Assembly (NCBI GenBank): GCA_018105865.1
Contig: CM030861.1
Span: forward strand, 7,837,884-7,901,883
DNA length: 64,000 nucleotides
Source: Metaphire vulgaris
Lineage: Eukaryota > Annelida > Clitellata > Crassiclitellata > Megascolecidae
Direction: 5' to 3'
The notes beneath the pieces were generated by a model. The model had not been told where the DNA came from, did no database searches, and saw only the letters and a list, made by a program, of their open reading frames with translations. Within the stretch, counting starts at the first letter, position 1; each line of letters starts with the position of its first letter. Shown one piece after another: positions 1 to 9,765 of the stretch. Both the position numbers and the translations under genes were made by a program.

Positions 1-205
1 CTTTCCAGTCAACCTTTCTTGTCCTGACCTTTTCTTCATCTTCTTCAGTTTTACTTTCATGTTTGCCACGACTGGTACATGGTCGCTGTCAAATCTGCCC
101 CTGGGTAGCTTTTTGACTGCGTGACCGAATTTCTGTATCTCTGATTGATAGTTATATAATCTATCTGGTTCCTGCTCTTTAAGGAAAATTGTGGGTGCAG
201 AAACG
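1..205 (-). pseudogene. Non-LTR retrotransposon endonuclease fragment
   Basis: Read on the minus strand, this encodes the C-terminal part of an APE-type endonuclease of a LINE. NQIDYITINQRYRNSV is followed by SYPGAD and, after a frameshift near position 98, by FDSDHVPVVANMKVKLKK. The SDH motif is the catalytic serine-aspartate-histidine end of the fold. The fragment is cut by the window edge on one side and stops near 205 on the other. It points away from the reverse transcriptase fragment that begins at 247, so the two are head to head and not one element. Frameshifted and dead. Confidence 0.75.
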
Positions 206-246
206 CAATATACATTCTAAGAAGAATCAGTGAGAGATGCATAGAA

Positions 247-1356
247 ATGCAGAAGGATGTATATATCTGTTTCATAGACTATGAAAAAGCTTTTGATAAC
301 GTCATGCACAAAGAGCTATTCGACTGTCTGGACAAAGCGGGATTAGATGGAAAGGACATGAAAATATTCTCGGAAATATATGGGAAACAGACAGCAACAA
401 TCAGAATAAAAGGGAAAGAGGGAAACTGGATCAAAATACAGAAAGGAGCAAGACAAGGTTGTGGTTTATCACCAGAATTCTTCAATGCTTATGGAGAGGA
501 AATCATGGAAAAAAATAGAGAGCAGGGAAGGAATCATAATTGGAGGGCAGAACATTAACAACCTGAGATTCGCGGATGACGCAGCATTAATGGCGTACAC
601 ACAAAAGAAGCTACAGGAATTAGTGGACGAAGTAGTTAAGGAAGGCGAAAGAAAGGGTCTAAAAATAAATACAAAGAAAACATACTGCATGGTGATCTCC
701 AAACAAAAGATACACCAAGATGCCAACTATACATAAATGGACAACTAATAGAGCAAGTAAATGACTTCAAATATTTAGGAAGTTGGATATCCAGCAATGG
801 GAAATGTGAAAAAGATATAACAACAAGGATTGCCATGGCAAAATCAGCATTTTGGAACTAAAACACATCTTAACAAATAGGAGAATATCAATGGAAACAA
901 GGATAAGGGTCTTGAAACTTATGTATGGTCGGTATTGCTATACGGCGCAGAAACGTGGACAATTTCCAAACAGATGAAGAAAAATTAGAGGCAGTGGAAA
1001 TGTGGTTTTTAAGGAGAATGATGAAGGTTTCTTGACAGAGAAAACATCAAACGAGAAAATTTTGGAAAAGGCAAACTCAAGAAGGAAATTGTTAAAGACT
1101 ATAAAGAAAAGACAACTAGAATTCTTCGGACACATAATGAGAAAAAGGCCTGGAAAACTTAGTCACAACAGGTAAAGTGATGGGGAAAAGAGCAAGAGGG
1201 AGACAAAGATTGACATTCATCGAAAACCTGCTATGCGACGTGAAAGACAAAATATCAGAAGTAGAACTGCTACAAGCGACATACGACAGAGAGGAGTGGA
1301 AGTCCATGGTCGCCAACGTTGTAAAACAAGGCACCTAAAGAAGAAGAAGAAGATGC
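247..1356 (+). pseudogene. Non-LTR retrotransposon reverse transcriptase and 3' end
   Basis: A broken LINE open reading frame in at least three frames. The RT motifs come in order: FIDYEKAFDNV near 270, GARQGCGLSPEFFN near 450, the FADD box (LRFADDAALMAY) near 570 after a frameshift, and FKYLGSWISSNGK near 765. The downstream thumb region is WSVLLYGAETWTISK near 938 and KKRQLEFFGHIMRK near 1105. The frame ends VVKQGT with a stop at 1338. An AAG microsatellite tail (1339-1353) follows, as expected for a LINE 3' end. The closest known proteins are the endonuclease-reverse transcriptases common in invertebrate genomes; I infer RTE/L1-like without a tree. Frameshifts near 490-530 and 718 and later stops mean it is inactive. 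Confidence 0.85.
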
Positions 1357-1430
1357 TATGATTAGGACCACGGCGTGTTACAAAACCGCGGAAGTGGGCG
1401 ACGATCCAAAATGTTCTGGAAACCCTGCCC
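1355..1430 (+). mobile_element. Terminal remnant of hAT-J family
   Basis: This stretch matches the right end of the hAT-J copy at 57476-58280, with the same order of short blocks (gttacaaa, ccgc, gaagtggg, ccaaaatgtt, aaaccctg). Only the terminal 75 bp are present, directly after the LINE tail. It is a truncated copy with no left end. Confidence 0.55.
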
Positions 1431-1435
1431 TATGG

Positions 1436-1719
1436 TACCTCCAGTTTCAATAAAGCTAGGTTTACCTAGCTTTGTTGAACTATGAACTATCATCTCATTT
1501 ATGGTTATTTTGTTCCTGCTGAATAACATCAATAGGCCTATTGAAAACGCTTTTGCAATGAAAACAGACAAAATAAGAGGGAAAATTAATTGGAATATTT
1601 CTAACGCTATTTTGTGTCGGTTTAAAAATTTTTACACACATTTTTTTAAAGCTCTGCTCACAGTTTTTGATTTTGCACAGGAGCCATCAATCCTTAGAGG
1701 GAAAATTGACAGCGCCTAA

Positions 1720-1721
<2 letters not shown>
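1436..1721 (+). other. Unassigned DNA ending in a LINE-like 3' terminus
   Basis: No gene is visible. The last bases before the microsatellite (agcgcctaaagaagaag) resemble the 3' end of the LINE at 1330-1350 (aggcacctaaagaagaag). A second, heavily decayed LINE end probably stops here and seeded the following AAG array. Confidence 0.4.
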
Positions 1722-2060
<339 letters not shown>

Positions 2061-2236
2061 GACTTGGGCTTGAAATGTGTCAATCGTCTTTCCGGCGTTG
2101 TTCTGATATCGAAAATTACAGTTCAATTACACTAGAACTTCGTTATAGCGGACTCGATTATAACGTATACTCGGTCATAACGTGATTTAAGTGGTTTAGG
2201 GGTCTAAGTAATGAATCGCCTTCCCAAGATTTATTG
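2061..2236. other. No recognisable feature
   Basis: Unique-looking AT-rich DNA between the microsatellite and a dispersed repeat. I see no motif, exon or element end. Confidence 0.4.
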
Positions 2237-2345
2237 GATTAAAAGCATCATTAAGAAATGTTAAGAAATTTTAATATATTACGGTGGGTTGGGTTAGGTT
2301 GGGCCAAGTAACCCTATTCCTATTGTAGTCTGGGTTGGGTCTCTG
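2237..2345 (+). repeat. Dispersed repeat with GGGTTGGG blocks, copy 1
   Basis: About 110 bp that recur almost unchanged at 6089-6190, from ggattaaaagcatcatta through the gggttgggtt runs to tctgggttgggtct. The GGGTT-rich core links it to MITE-G (41132-41374, 12312-12830). No termini or TSD are visible, so it is probably a truncated MITE. Confidence 0.7.
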
Positions 2346-2591
2346 ACGTCGTCAAACCGTCGTCTTCTGGGCCATCCCTAGAGGGCGCGTTCCCTCCATT
2401 GTTCCCCCGTGCTTTTGCTTATGCTTACTTTGAAATCGTTGTCGCCGGCGGGTTTGGCGAACCCGAGTCCCCCGAGTTTCCAGATTCCCCTTCTGGTGAC
2501 GAAGACGCTTTGAGGCGACAGATTCAGGTGGAGCAGTCGTTCGTTGGCGTGAAGATGGAAAACTGCCTCCGCTATCTGAAAACAGCGGGCG
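2312..2591 (+). pseudogene. Unrecognised ORF segment interrupted by a MITE
   Basis: An open frame runs from 2312 and encodes an acidic, coding-like stretch (EPESPEFPDSPSGDEDALRR, then QIQVEQSFVGVKMENCLRYL). It is broken at 2591 by MITE-C. If the MITE and one copy of its TSD are ignored, the frame stays open through 2798-2980 with a tga stop. I recognise no domain. It could be a chance ORF, a pseudogene, or an exon of an unknown gene. No clear splice acceptor was found. Confidence 0.2.
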
Positions 2592-2789
2592 CAGTGTTTA
2601 ATCTAGGCCGTTTCCGGGGGGAATTGCCCTTTTTCCCCCTGGAAATTTCAAATTCCCCCCGAAAATTTTGGAATACTACAGGGACTAACAGCGGCCCCTA
2701 GCAGAATTCTCCCCGGCTTTGTCAGTTCCCCCCTTCGACATTTTCAGTTTTCCCCTTCCCGGAGTCCAGGAGTCTAGATTAAACACCTG
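2592..2789. mobile_element. MITE-C copy (hAT-type)
   Basis: Starts CAGTGTTTAATCTAGG and ends with the inverted form tctagattaaacacctg. It is flanked by a perfect 8-bp duplication, agcgggcg, at 2584-2591 and 2790-2797. The interior is G/C tracts shared with copies at 36718, 51571 and 31600. No coding capacity. The 8-bp TSD and CAG...CTG ends indicate mobilisation by a hAT transposase. Confidence 0.9.
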
Positions 2790-2814
2790 AGCGGGCGACG
2801 CAGCCGAAGTAGTC

Positions 2815-2950
2815 GTGACCGGACAAAATGCCACGGACAAAATGTCACGGACAAAATGTCACGGGCAAAATGCAATATGCATATTTCTAAATGATCTCTC
2901 GGGCTGCATGGATCCAGTTGGCGGGCCGCAGTTTGTCCACCCCTGGTTTA
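2815..2950. mobile_element. hAT-like terminal fragment and acggacaaaatg repeats
   Basis: A short tandem of the acggacaaaatgtc type (2820-2870) is followed by ggcgggccgcagtttgtcca and cccctgg. The latter is the inverse of the terminus seen at 34405-34465 (caggggtgggcaat). No matching left end or TSD was found. Confidence 0.5.
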
Positions 2951-2992
2951 TGTCAACAATGCATATCACCAGGAAAAAAATCATTTGAGTAT

Positions 2993-3060
2993 ATCAATCA
3001 ATCAATCGATCAATCGATCAATCAGTCAGTCAGTTAATCAGCCAATCAATCAATCAATGT
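2993..3060. repeat. Degenerate (ATCA)n repeat
   Basis: Imperfect atca/atcg/gtca tetranucleotide units. Confidence 0.8.
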
Positions 3061-3242
3061 ATGTCTCAAGGAAGATTAAACATACAGAGATTAAACGTAC
3101 CTGTACAAAATTAATTCATTTGAAAAAAACATCATTGTATGAAAAAATATATTCTGACAATTTGAGAAATGGGTTGACCAAATGGTGCAAAACCCGTAAG
3201 ACGGTCAACCAAAAAGTATTTGGTTTAGGAATTTGGAAGTGA
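3061..3242. other. No recognisable feature
   Basis: AT-rich DNA with no element ends or coding-like ORF. Confidence 0.4.
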
Positions 3243-3578
3243 CAATGCTGCCCTGCCTGCCCTGACTACCTAGCTAAGCTGGTACATAGGGTAGGGTCGG
3301 ACACAGATCGTCCGAACCTAAGATCGAACCAAGGGTTAAGACTAGTGGTGCCTCCCCCAGCCAAGACCGCTAAGTTTGGGGACAGATCCCTTTCAAGGGG
3401 AAATACCATAGTGTGGAATTCACTCCCGGTAGACGTCAGGTCCAAAATCTCCCCCTACCGTTTCGCTCAGAAACTGAAAACTTAACCTTTTAGTAGGCCT
3501 ACGTCTTATGGAACTCGTCTGTAAAGTGCTCTCGACTATCGCCCGAGCTTTAAGATAGCGCTATAAAAGTCGTCACTC

Positions 3579-3580
<2 letters not shown>
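3243..3580 (+). pseudogene. CR1/L2-like LINE C-terminal fragment
   Basis: Translates to DYLAKLVHRVGSDTDRPNLR, then LVVPPPAKTAKFGDRSLSRG and NTIVWNSLPVDVRS, ending KLKT before stops. The order (aromatic/basic linker, VVP..., GDRSFS-like, WNSLP) is the conserved C-terminus of CR1/L2/jockey-group LINE ORF2 proteins. The 3' UTR carries gcgctataaaa near 3562, as in other LINE tails here, and joins an AAT microsatellite. Confidence 0.75.

Positions 3581-3652
<72 letters not shown>
3581..3652 (+). repeat. (AAT)n LINE tail microsatellite
   Basis: About 24 uninterrupted taa units directly after the LINE 3' UTR. Confidence 0.95.
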
Positions 3653-3656
<4 letters not shown>

Positions 3657-4216
3657 TGCCTATGCGTTTATATCGCTTGAGGAGGCACTGTGGATTAAAC
3701 AAAATTATAATGTATAAACTGATTTTTTTTCTAAACACCGCACTGCCTCTTGAATCTTGTCCGCTTCATTTCCTATTCCGAAAGGTTCGCTAATGGACAG
3801 TTAGCCCCCATGCGGGGAGTAGAATCTAATCTTAGAGAGTTTGTGTCCATTACTAATTTATCTGTACAGCGGCTACTCGAATCTCCTCTGACTTATTCGA
3901 GCGGTCGTGTGAAAAAAACTTTTCCCTTGATATAGAGGCCATTTTGTCCTTGAGCTAGACGCCCATTTAAGCTATGAGCTATATATGTTGTCGACTGTTG
4001 CTCTGTGTTGCTGTTGTTGTTGTTGTCGTTGTCAGTATTCATCGCACACGATGCGATGCTCTCTTTCGGACCATTAAGAGTGCTTCGTATGAACGAGGGA
4101 CCACGTGATCCAAGTCTCACGGACGGATCCTAGTCACGTGACGCGTTCCTATAGGAATTTTGATCTGACGAGTAAATGGCGTCCATTTCCTGTTTCTACT
4201 TTGTTTGATTGGTGTT

Positions 4217-4217
<1 letters not shown>
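3653..4217. other. No recognisable feature
   Basis: Mixed-composition DNA. A short gtt repeat lies near 4012-4030. No element termini, exon or RNA gene was seen. Confidence 0.4.
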
Positions 4218-4301
<84 letters not shown>

Positions 4302-4357
4302 ATCTTTCTCTTCTCTCTCTCTCTCTTCATCTTTCTCATCTTCTTCTCTCTCTCTTT

Positions 4358-4402
<45 letters not shown>

Positions 4403-4440
4403 ATCTTTCTCATCTTCTCCTCTCTCTCTTCATCTTTCTC

Positions 4441-4477
<37 letters not shown>

Positions 4478-4537
4478 ATATTTCTCATCTTCTCTCCTTC
4501 TCCTCTTTCTCTCTTCTATCTCTCTTAATCTTTCTCA
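4218..4537. repeat. (CT)n microsatellite with CTTCAT interruptions
   Basis: Long ct runs separated by tcttcatctttctcatctt-type interruptions. It is the target region into which hAT-H inserted. Confidence 0.95.
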
Positions 4538-4886
4538 CTTTCTTCCATCTTTCAAGGACGAGGATAAGGACAAGGACCGACCCCCAAGGACGAGGATAAG
4601 GACAAGGACTGAACCCTCAAGGACGAGGATAAGGACGAGGACTTACCCCGCAAGCACAAGGATCACAAGGACTCAAGGACAAGGATCAAGGACAAGGACA
4701 AGGACCAACCTCTGTCAGACAAAAAGTCGGATAGGAAAAACCAAACACAATTTCATTTTTGAATCACAAAATTGTGAAAAGCAAAATTTTTTAACATAAT
4801 GTAGTCAACAGCAATGTTCATTTCAAATGCACCTTTGACTTTAGCCACCTAGCTATGTTACCTCGCTTAATTAAGAAATGTCAAGT

Positions 4887-4889
<3 letters not shown>

Positions 4890-4981
<92 letters not shown>
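4890..4981. repeat. (AAT)n microsatellite inside hAT-H
   Basis: About 30 uninterrupted aat units interrupting the transposase remnant. Confidence 0.95.
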
Positions 4982-4982
<1 letters not shown>

Positions 4983-5088
4983 GAAAAAGTGTTTCCAGCT
5001 GATCAGTCATGCACACACGGTGAGGTCTAATTATGAGACCACTTTGCGAAAACACTCGTTCAACTGGAATGACGTCGCTGGGCAGCAA
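4981..5088 (-). pseudogene. hAT transposase C-terminal dimerisation remnant
   Basis: Translates as SDVIPVERVFSQSGLIIRPH and MTDQLETLF before running into the microsatellite. In hAT transposases this region forms the dimer interface next to the last catalytic glutamate. Only about 35 residues remain, so it is non-functional. Confidence 0.8.
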
Positions 5089-5438
5089 AGAATTTTGCTA
5101 AAAAATCAACTGGTATTATAAAGGAAACAATGACTAAACATTTAGAGTAACTCAAAGCAAGTATGTAGCCAAAATATAAATCCACATACTACTCTTACCT
5201 TGGAACATAATTATCAGTACAATTGAAAATGGTATACAAGTAATTTGGTCCTTATAAGGACTTTTCAAGGACTAAGTTACAAGGACCAGGACAAGGACCG
5301 ATCTGCAAGGACGAGGATAAGGACGAGGACTGACTCCCCAAGGACGAGGACAAGGACAAGGACTTCAAATTGGTCCTTAAGGAGACCTTAAGGACAAGGA
5401 CCAGGACCAGGACAAGGATTAACATCACTGCTTTCTTC

Positions 5439-5600
5439 TCTCCTTCTCCCTCTTTCTCTTCTCTCTCTCTCAATCTATATTTCTCTTCTTTTCTCCTTCT
5501 TTCTCTCTATTTTATTTTTCTCTCTTATAATTATTTATCTTTTTCTTCTTCTCTCCCTCCACCTCTTTATTTTTCTTCCACTGTCCCTTAATTCCCATCT
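5439..5600. repeat. CT-rich tract
   Basis: Continuation of the pyrimidine-rich target tract beyond hAT-H, with imperfect ctc/ttc units. Confidence 0.8.
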
Positions 5601-5886
5601 GATAGGCCTACTGTTCTTTTCTATTTATGTCGTCGCTAGAAATTAGAAATCCTGATTCGCCATTTCCATCTTCCAGTCTTCCTCGGATTATAACTGAGGA
5701 TCTTTCGAAATGCTGACGTCATCGTTTTCCAGTCGATGACGTAGTCACCATAAGGAAAAAGCAAAATGGAACGAGAGCACTTCGAACAGTCTGACAATCG
5801 AAAAGCTTCGTATCAGGTTTACAATATTGATGAACAATAATGGCCACAATGATGTCAAATGAATGTCACACAATCTTTTCATGATG
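5601..5886. other. No recognisable feature
   Basis: Unique DNA with one palindromic tgacgtca near 5714. No exon or element end is visible. Confidence 0.4.
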
Positions 5887-5963
5887 CACACACACACACA
5901 AACACAACAAACACACACACACACAAACAAACACTCACACACACGCACACACACATATATATA

Positions 5964-6019
<56 letters not shown>
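5887..6019. repeat. (CA)n then (TA)n microsatellite
   Basis: Interrupted ca repeats (5887-5955) followed by a pure ta run (5968-6019). Confidence 0.95.
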
Positions 6020-6021
<2 letters not shown>

Positions 6022-6084
6022 TTTACCTGAAGTATTCCGCATTTGTATTCTATGTCCAGGAAGCCGGAGTTCTAAAAAATGTTG

Positions 6085-6235
6085 GATTAAAAGCATCATT
6101 AAGAAATTTTAATATATTACGGTGGGTTGGGTTGGGTTAGGTTGGGCCAAGTAACCCTATTGCTATCGTAGTCTGGGGTTGGGTCTGAATGATGATGGAC
6201 TGGACTGGGTTTTAAAATATGGACCCATATCCCTG
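6085..6235 (+). repeat. Dispersed GGGTTGGG repeat, copy 2
   Basis: Matches 2237-2345 base for base over most of its length, then continues to ggacccatatccctg. That resembles the MITE-G terminus ggacccatggacatctctg, so this is probably a decayed MITE-G relative. Confidence 0.65.
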
Positions 6236-6510
6236 TCTGGGCCAACACAGTTTTAGGATACACACAGATCGTCAAATTGTAATGTGATGTATAAGCGACT
6301 AGCATGAGAAATCAGTCACCAACAGGAGTTTGTTTGAGCTACTGAGCTCTTAGCGGATTATGTTGGAGCAGATGGTAGGATGACGTCGGCCATACATCGG
6401 GTGTTTCCTAAATTCTCAGGTACTTAGGCACTCAAGTGGGCTTTTGGAAGCTTAAGTAACTAAGGGATTAATGTATCAATGCGCGCACTCTCTGAAGACG
6501 ACGTAATGGG
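6236..6510. other. No recognisable feature
   Basis: Unique DNA without element ends or exon-like ORFs. Confidence 0.4.
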
Positions 6511-6512
6511 AG

Positions 6513-6697
6513 AATGAGAGAGAGAGAGAGGGGAGAGAGAGAAAGAGAGAAAGAGAGAGAGAGGAGAGACAGAGAGAGAGAGAGAGAGAGAAACAGAGAG
6601 AGAAACAGAGAGAGAGACAGAGAAAGAGAGAGAGAGAAAGAGAGAGACGCAGAGAGAGAGACAGAGAGAGAGAGGGAGAGAAAGAGAGACAGAGAGG

Positions 6698-6743
<46 letters not shown>

Positions 6744-6764
6744 GAGAGAGAGGGAGGGAGAGTA
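6513..6764. repeat. (GA)n-rich imperfect microsatellite
   Basis: About 250 bp of ga dinucleotides with aaag, acag and ggag interruptions. The apparent ORFs on both strands are low complexity. Confidence 0.95.
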
Positions 6765-6817
6765 ATGTGCTGATTCAAACTTATAACGATGCCTTAGACA
6801 AATCAATTCATTGGGGG

Positions 6818-7017
6818 CAGTGGCGGCTCCAGGATTTGGCAAGTGGGGTGGCCGTTGGGGTGGCAACTTCTAAGCATGTGAGAGTCCCCAACTTATTTGT
6901 TGCTGGGCATGTGCGAGTAATAGTAAGTATAGGGTCCCAGCATGGGGGCACTGGGATCAGACATTCAATACATGGGGCACGTACCCCTACCCCCCCCCCC
7001 ATGTGAAGCCGTCGCTG
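6818..7017 (+). mobile_element. MITE-A copy (hAT-type)
   Basis: Starts CAGTGGCGGCTCCAGG and ends gaagccgtcgctg. Flanks repeat cattggggg (6809-6817 and 7018-7026). The interior matches the 19297, 32578, 34583, 37009 and 45318 copies. Confidence 0.85.
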
Positions 7018-7129
7018 CATTGGGGGGCGTGAAATCAACAGCGTATGTGGATACAAATTACAATTGATTGGAACTTTTCTTGAAATATTGAAAGATCATA
7101 TAGCTCAAGTATAAAATGTCCTATCGTCG

Positions 7130-7560
7130 ATTTCAAGCGAATGTTTCGAGCCAGTGGCTGTCCCGACGCAGTCTCACAGGACGATGACAGATTATGTCGT
7201 CGCAATCTGGCGTTTTACCCGACCGCGTGACAACTACGCGGTCGTATAGCTGTCGTGGTGGCAGCGTCACGAATTCGCGTGTATGCGCGCATGTCCGATG
7301 GGAATATCGCACCGAGTAGGTGATGTATAAAAGGCTCCAATCTATCAAATATTCGTAACCGGGGGCCCGTCGCATAACATGCCCTTTGGTAGTCGCAGAG
7401 GTCGTTTGTCTGTGCGTTTAAGGACCTTTTTTACCGACTCGCCCTAGAAATCAGTCAAATTACCTTCAGCTCCTGTATGACGTTGCTAGGCAACCGATCG
7501 TAGTTGCCAAGGAGATTCGCTAGACTGGCAAGAACCGGTTCTGTGGCAAACGCTAGACTG
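7130..7560 (+). promoter_or_regulatory. Promoter-like island with TATA box and RFX X-box
   Basis: This stretch is locally richer in CG dinucleotides than its surroundings. It contains a consensus TATAAAAGG at 7326-7334. A perfect X-box palindrome GTTGCTAGGCAAC, the binding site of RFX factors, lies at 7482-7494. No downstream exon could be recognised, so the assignment rests on motifs alone. Confidence 0.3.
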
Positions 7561-7621
7561 TCACTATGACAACACAACGACAACGACAACGACAAAAATG
7601 AAGCAACCATAGTAGCAAGAG

Positions 7622-7726
<105 letters not shown>

Positions 7727-7741
7727 TACTACGGCTACTAC

Positions 7742-8021
7742 CAGTGGCGGTTGCACGTGGGGGATGAGTGGGGATGCATCCCCCTACCGGACCTTTTTTG
7801 CTTGTGAAACCTATTTTCGGGGTAAAAGTCTAGTAAAACTACGGGGAAAACTGCGGATGATTTTTTTGCTTGTCAAACTTTTTTCAGTAAAAGTGTAGTA
7901 AAATTTCCTTTTTCAGCCTTTTTTTGCAAAGTTTATTGATTTTTATCTTCTATTTTCATCCCCCGCCAACTTCCTATGAATTCATTTCATCCCCCACCAA
8001 GAAATCCTTGAACCGCCACTG
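7742..8021 (+). mobile_element. MITE-B copy (hAT-type)
   Basis: Starts CAGTGGCGGTTGCACG and ends ttgaaccgccactg. TSD gctactac/gcaactac (7 of 8), 7734-7741 and 8022-8029. Contains two copies of the shared tttttttgcttgt motif, near 7793 and 7864. Confidence 0.85.
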
Positions 8022-8039
8022 GCAACTACTATTATTCCT

Positions 8040-8345
8040 AAAAACGCACTTGTTCGGACACTCTTTTAATTCAATGTAAAGCACTCTTGACTCTAGCCCG
8101 CTAGGACAATAGCAGGGCCTGTTTTAAGAAAAAATTATCACTGCACTAAACTCAGAACATTTGTGGACATTCGTGCAAAAAAACAAGCAAAAATGGTCGT
8201 CCGGAAAATTTATCGCTGCACAAAACACAGAAAAATTGTATTTTACCACTGCACATTTTCATTTTATCACTGCACATTTTGTGCATCACTGCACGTTAAA
8301 ACAGGCCCTGGACAATAGCGCTATATAAATTAGCCTATAACTAAC
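8040..8345 (+). pseudogene. LINE 3' tail split by MITE-I
   Basis: The 3' UTR of an L2/CR1-like element reads gtaaagcactcttgactcta, then gacaatag. It is interrupted at 8112 and resumes with gacaatagcgctatataaat to a ctaa tail at 8345. The gcgctatataaat block is common to many LINE tails in this window. Confidence 0.6.
8113..8310 (+). mobile_element. MITE-I copy (hAT-type)
   Basis: Perfect 15-bp inverted ends: CAGGGCCTGTTTTAA and ttaaaacaggccctg. Perfect 8-bp TSD gacaatag at 8105-8112 and 8311-8318. The interior has repeated tatcactgcac blocks. A second, older copy is at 56073-56249. Confidence 0.92.
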
Positions 8346-8837
8346 TAACTAACTATTATTCCTGTAACTCAGGCAGTCAGAAGAAGTACCACGCGACTGG
8401 AGAGAGAGATACATCATGCAGTCGCCCCACTGTTCAATAAGGAAAAACGATAAGAACCAAGTAATTACAAACCAGTGATCCTAAGTTCTGTACAGTTTGC
8501 AAAGTTATGGGAAAATACTGAAAGAGGACATTGTGGAACATTTGACTGGGCATAAAATTGTTAAAGACAGTCAGGCGGATTTGCAAAGGGACGTTCATGC
8601 CTGACCAAACTGTTGGACTTTTTGGAGGAGGTTTATGATAACCTAGACGATTTAGATTTTGCCAAAGCTTTTGATAAAGTATCCCATACAATATCGGCTG
8701 CCAAATTTAACTCTCAGATGGATTCAGAATTGGTTGAAGGGAAGAAGGCAGAAGGCTGCCATAAAGGGTGGCCACTGGGATTGGGCAAGAGTTATTAGTG
8801 GAGTGCCTCAGGGCTCAGTGCTTGGGCCATTACTTTC

Positions 8838-8840
8838 TCT

Positions 8841-8872
<32 letters not shown>

Positions 8873-8908
8873 TATGTGTGTGTGTATGTGTGTGTGTGTG
8901 TGTGTGAT
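8838..8908. repeat. (TA)n/(TG)n microsatellite inside the RT frame
   Basis: Begins within the codons for LIYI and continues as tatata then gtgtgt, before the RT frame resumes at DIDEVLL. Confidence 0.9.
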
Positions 8909-9012
8909 ATAGATGAAGTATTACTATACAAAATTTCCGAGTTTGCCGATGATGCAACGATGTGCAAAAGTATCGACTGTGATGATGATGTTAGCATTTT
9001 ACAGGAAGAAAG

Positions 9013-9062
<50 letters not shown>
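9013..9062. repeat. (GA)n microsatellite
   Basis: About 25 ga units directly after the RT-coding remnant. Confidence 0.95.
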
Positions 9063-9063
<1 letters not shown>

Positions 9064-9067
<4 letters not shown>

Positions 9068-9640
9068 CCCTAAGTCTTTGTTAACGAAGTTAGAATATTG
9101 TGTTCAAATTTACGTAATCCCAGATTACTTGATACATTGTGAGATGAACAACTAGCATTTGTGCTTCTTTTGTTTTGAAAGTTTTGTCATTCGGAAACCG
9201 CCGTCACACCGTGCCCAGGACGTTTAGATTAACTCAAATAAAACAGTCCATGGTTAGGGGGTTAGTGGGTTACTGCCGGGGGCGCTAAATACGAAGTTGC
9301 AGAGGGCGTCGGAGTGGCTAGCTCTGGCCCTAGTGGCAATTACCATACACCCCCCCCCCAATTCTCATCGGTTTTGCCAAACCCCACGACTGATCCCAGC
9401 CCCAATAGGGGAACCCACCCCCGAAACCCTCGTGGCTGCGCCTGGGGCATTTCCAATGTTGAAATTCGTTGGAACTGCGACGCCGCAGTGAGCATCTGAT
9501 GTCTTACTTTACCCTCGCATTTTAAAGTGCATTTGAGGACGATTGGAGGGGGGAGTTCAGTGTGCCTCAGCACTGAAGCTGCTGTCGTCCGTAAATTAAA
9601 ATGAATCGGAGGAGATTTTTTCGAGAGCTTTTGTTCTTTC
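9064..9640. other. No recognisable feature
   Basis: Unique DNA. A C-homopolymer near 9350 and short overlapping ORFs are present, but none shows a domain or splice context. Confidence 0.4.
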
Positions 9641-9678
9641 GAAGAAGAAGAAGAAGAAGAAGAAGAAGAAGAAGAAGA
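9641..9678. repeat. (AAG)n microsatellite
   Basis: Twelve aag units. Confidence 0.95.
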
Positions 9679-9765
9679 TTAACGTAAGAACTGCAATCGG
9701 ATACAGTTGCAAACAGAAGAGGAGAACGAGAGATGGATTTGCAATGAAGAAATAGACAAGCATAC

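Larger units (their letters stand above)
4546..5430 (-). mobile_element. hAT-H element, internally deleted, with transposase remnant
   Basis: The right end is ggattaacatcactg, inverse of CAGTGATGTTAATCC. The left end is degraded (catctttcaagg). Both sides carry the same 8 bp, ctttcttc, at 4538-4545 and 5431-5438. Both subterminal zones consist of aaggacgaggataaggac-type tandem units. Between them, on the minus strand at about 4981-5088, lies the transposase C-terminal dimerisation motif (VIPVERVFSQSGLIIRPHR), the hATC signature. The transposase is otherwise missing and an AAT microsatellite (4890-4981) has grown into its 3' part. A second copy is at 29338-29961. Confidence 0.85.
8373..9063 (+). 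pseudogene. CR1/jockey-type reverse transcriptase fragment
   Basis: Shifting frames give EVPRDWRE near 8380, KPVILSSV near 8465 and FLEEVYDNLDD near 8618. LDFAKAFDKVSH (RT box A) is near 8652 and WARVISGVPQGSVLGPLL near 8788. ISEFADDATMCKSIDCDDDV (box C, FADD) is near 8935. These are diagnostic of CR1/jockey-group LINEs. It is frameshifted and lacks segments between boxes. A TA/TG microsatellite interrupts the LIYIN-DID segment, and a GA run replaces the sequence after ILQEE. Confidence 0.85.

Noticed and set aside
4105..4799. Serine/leucine-rich ORFs up to 196 codons
   Set aside because: They are (CT)n microsatellite plus hAT-H subterminal repeats, with no protein evidence.
6468..6866. SLSLSL and ERERE frames
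   Set aside because: Low-complexity GA repeat in all frames.
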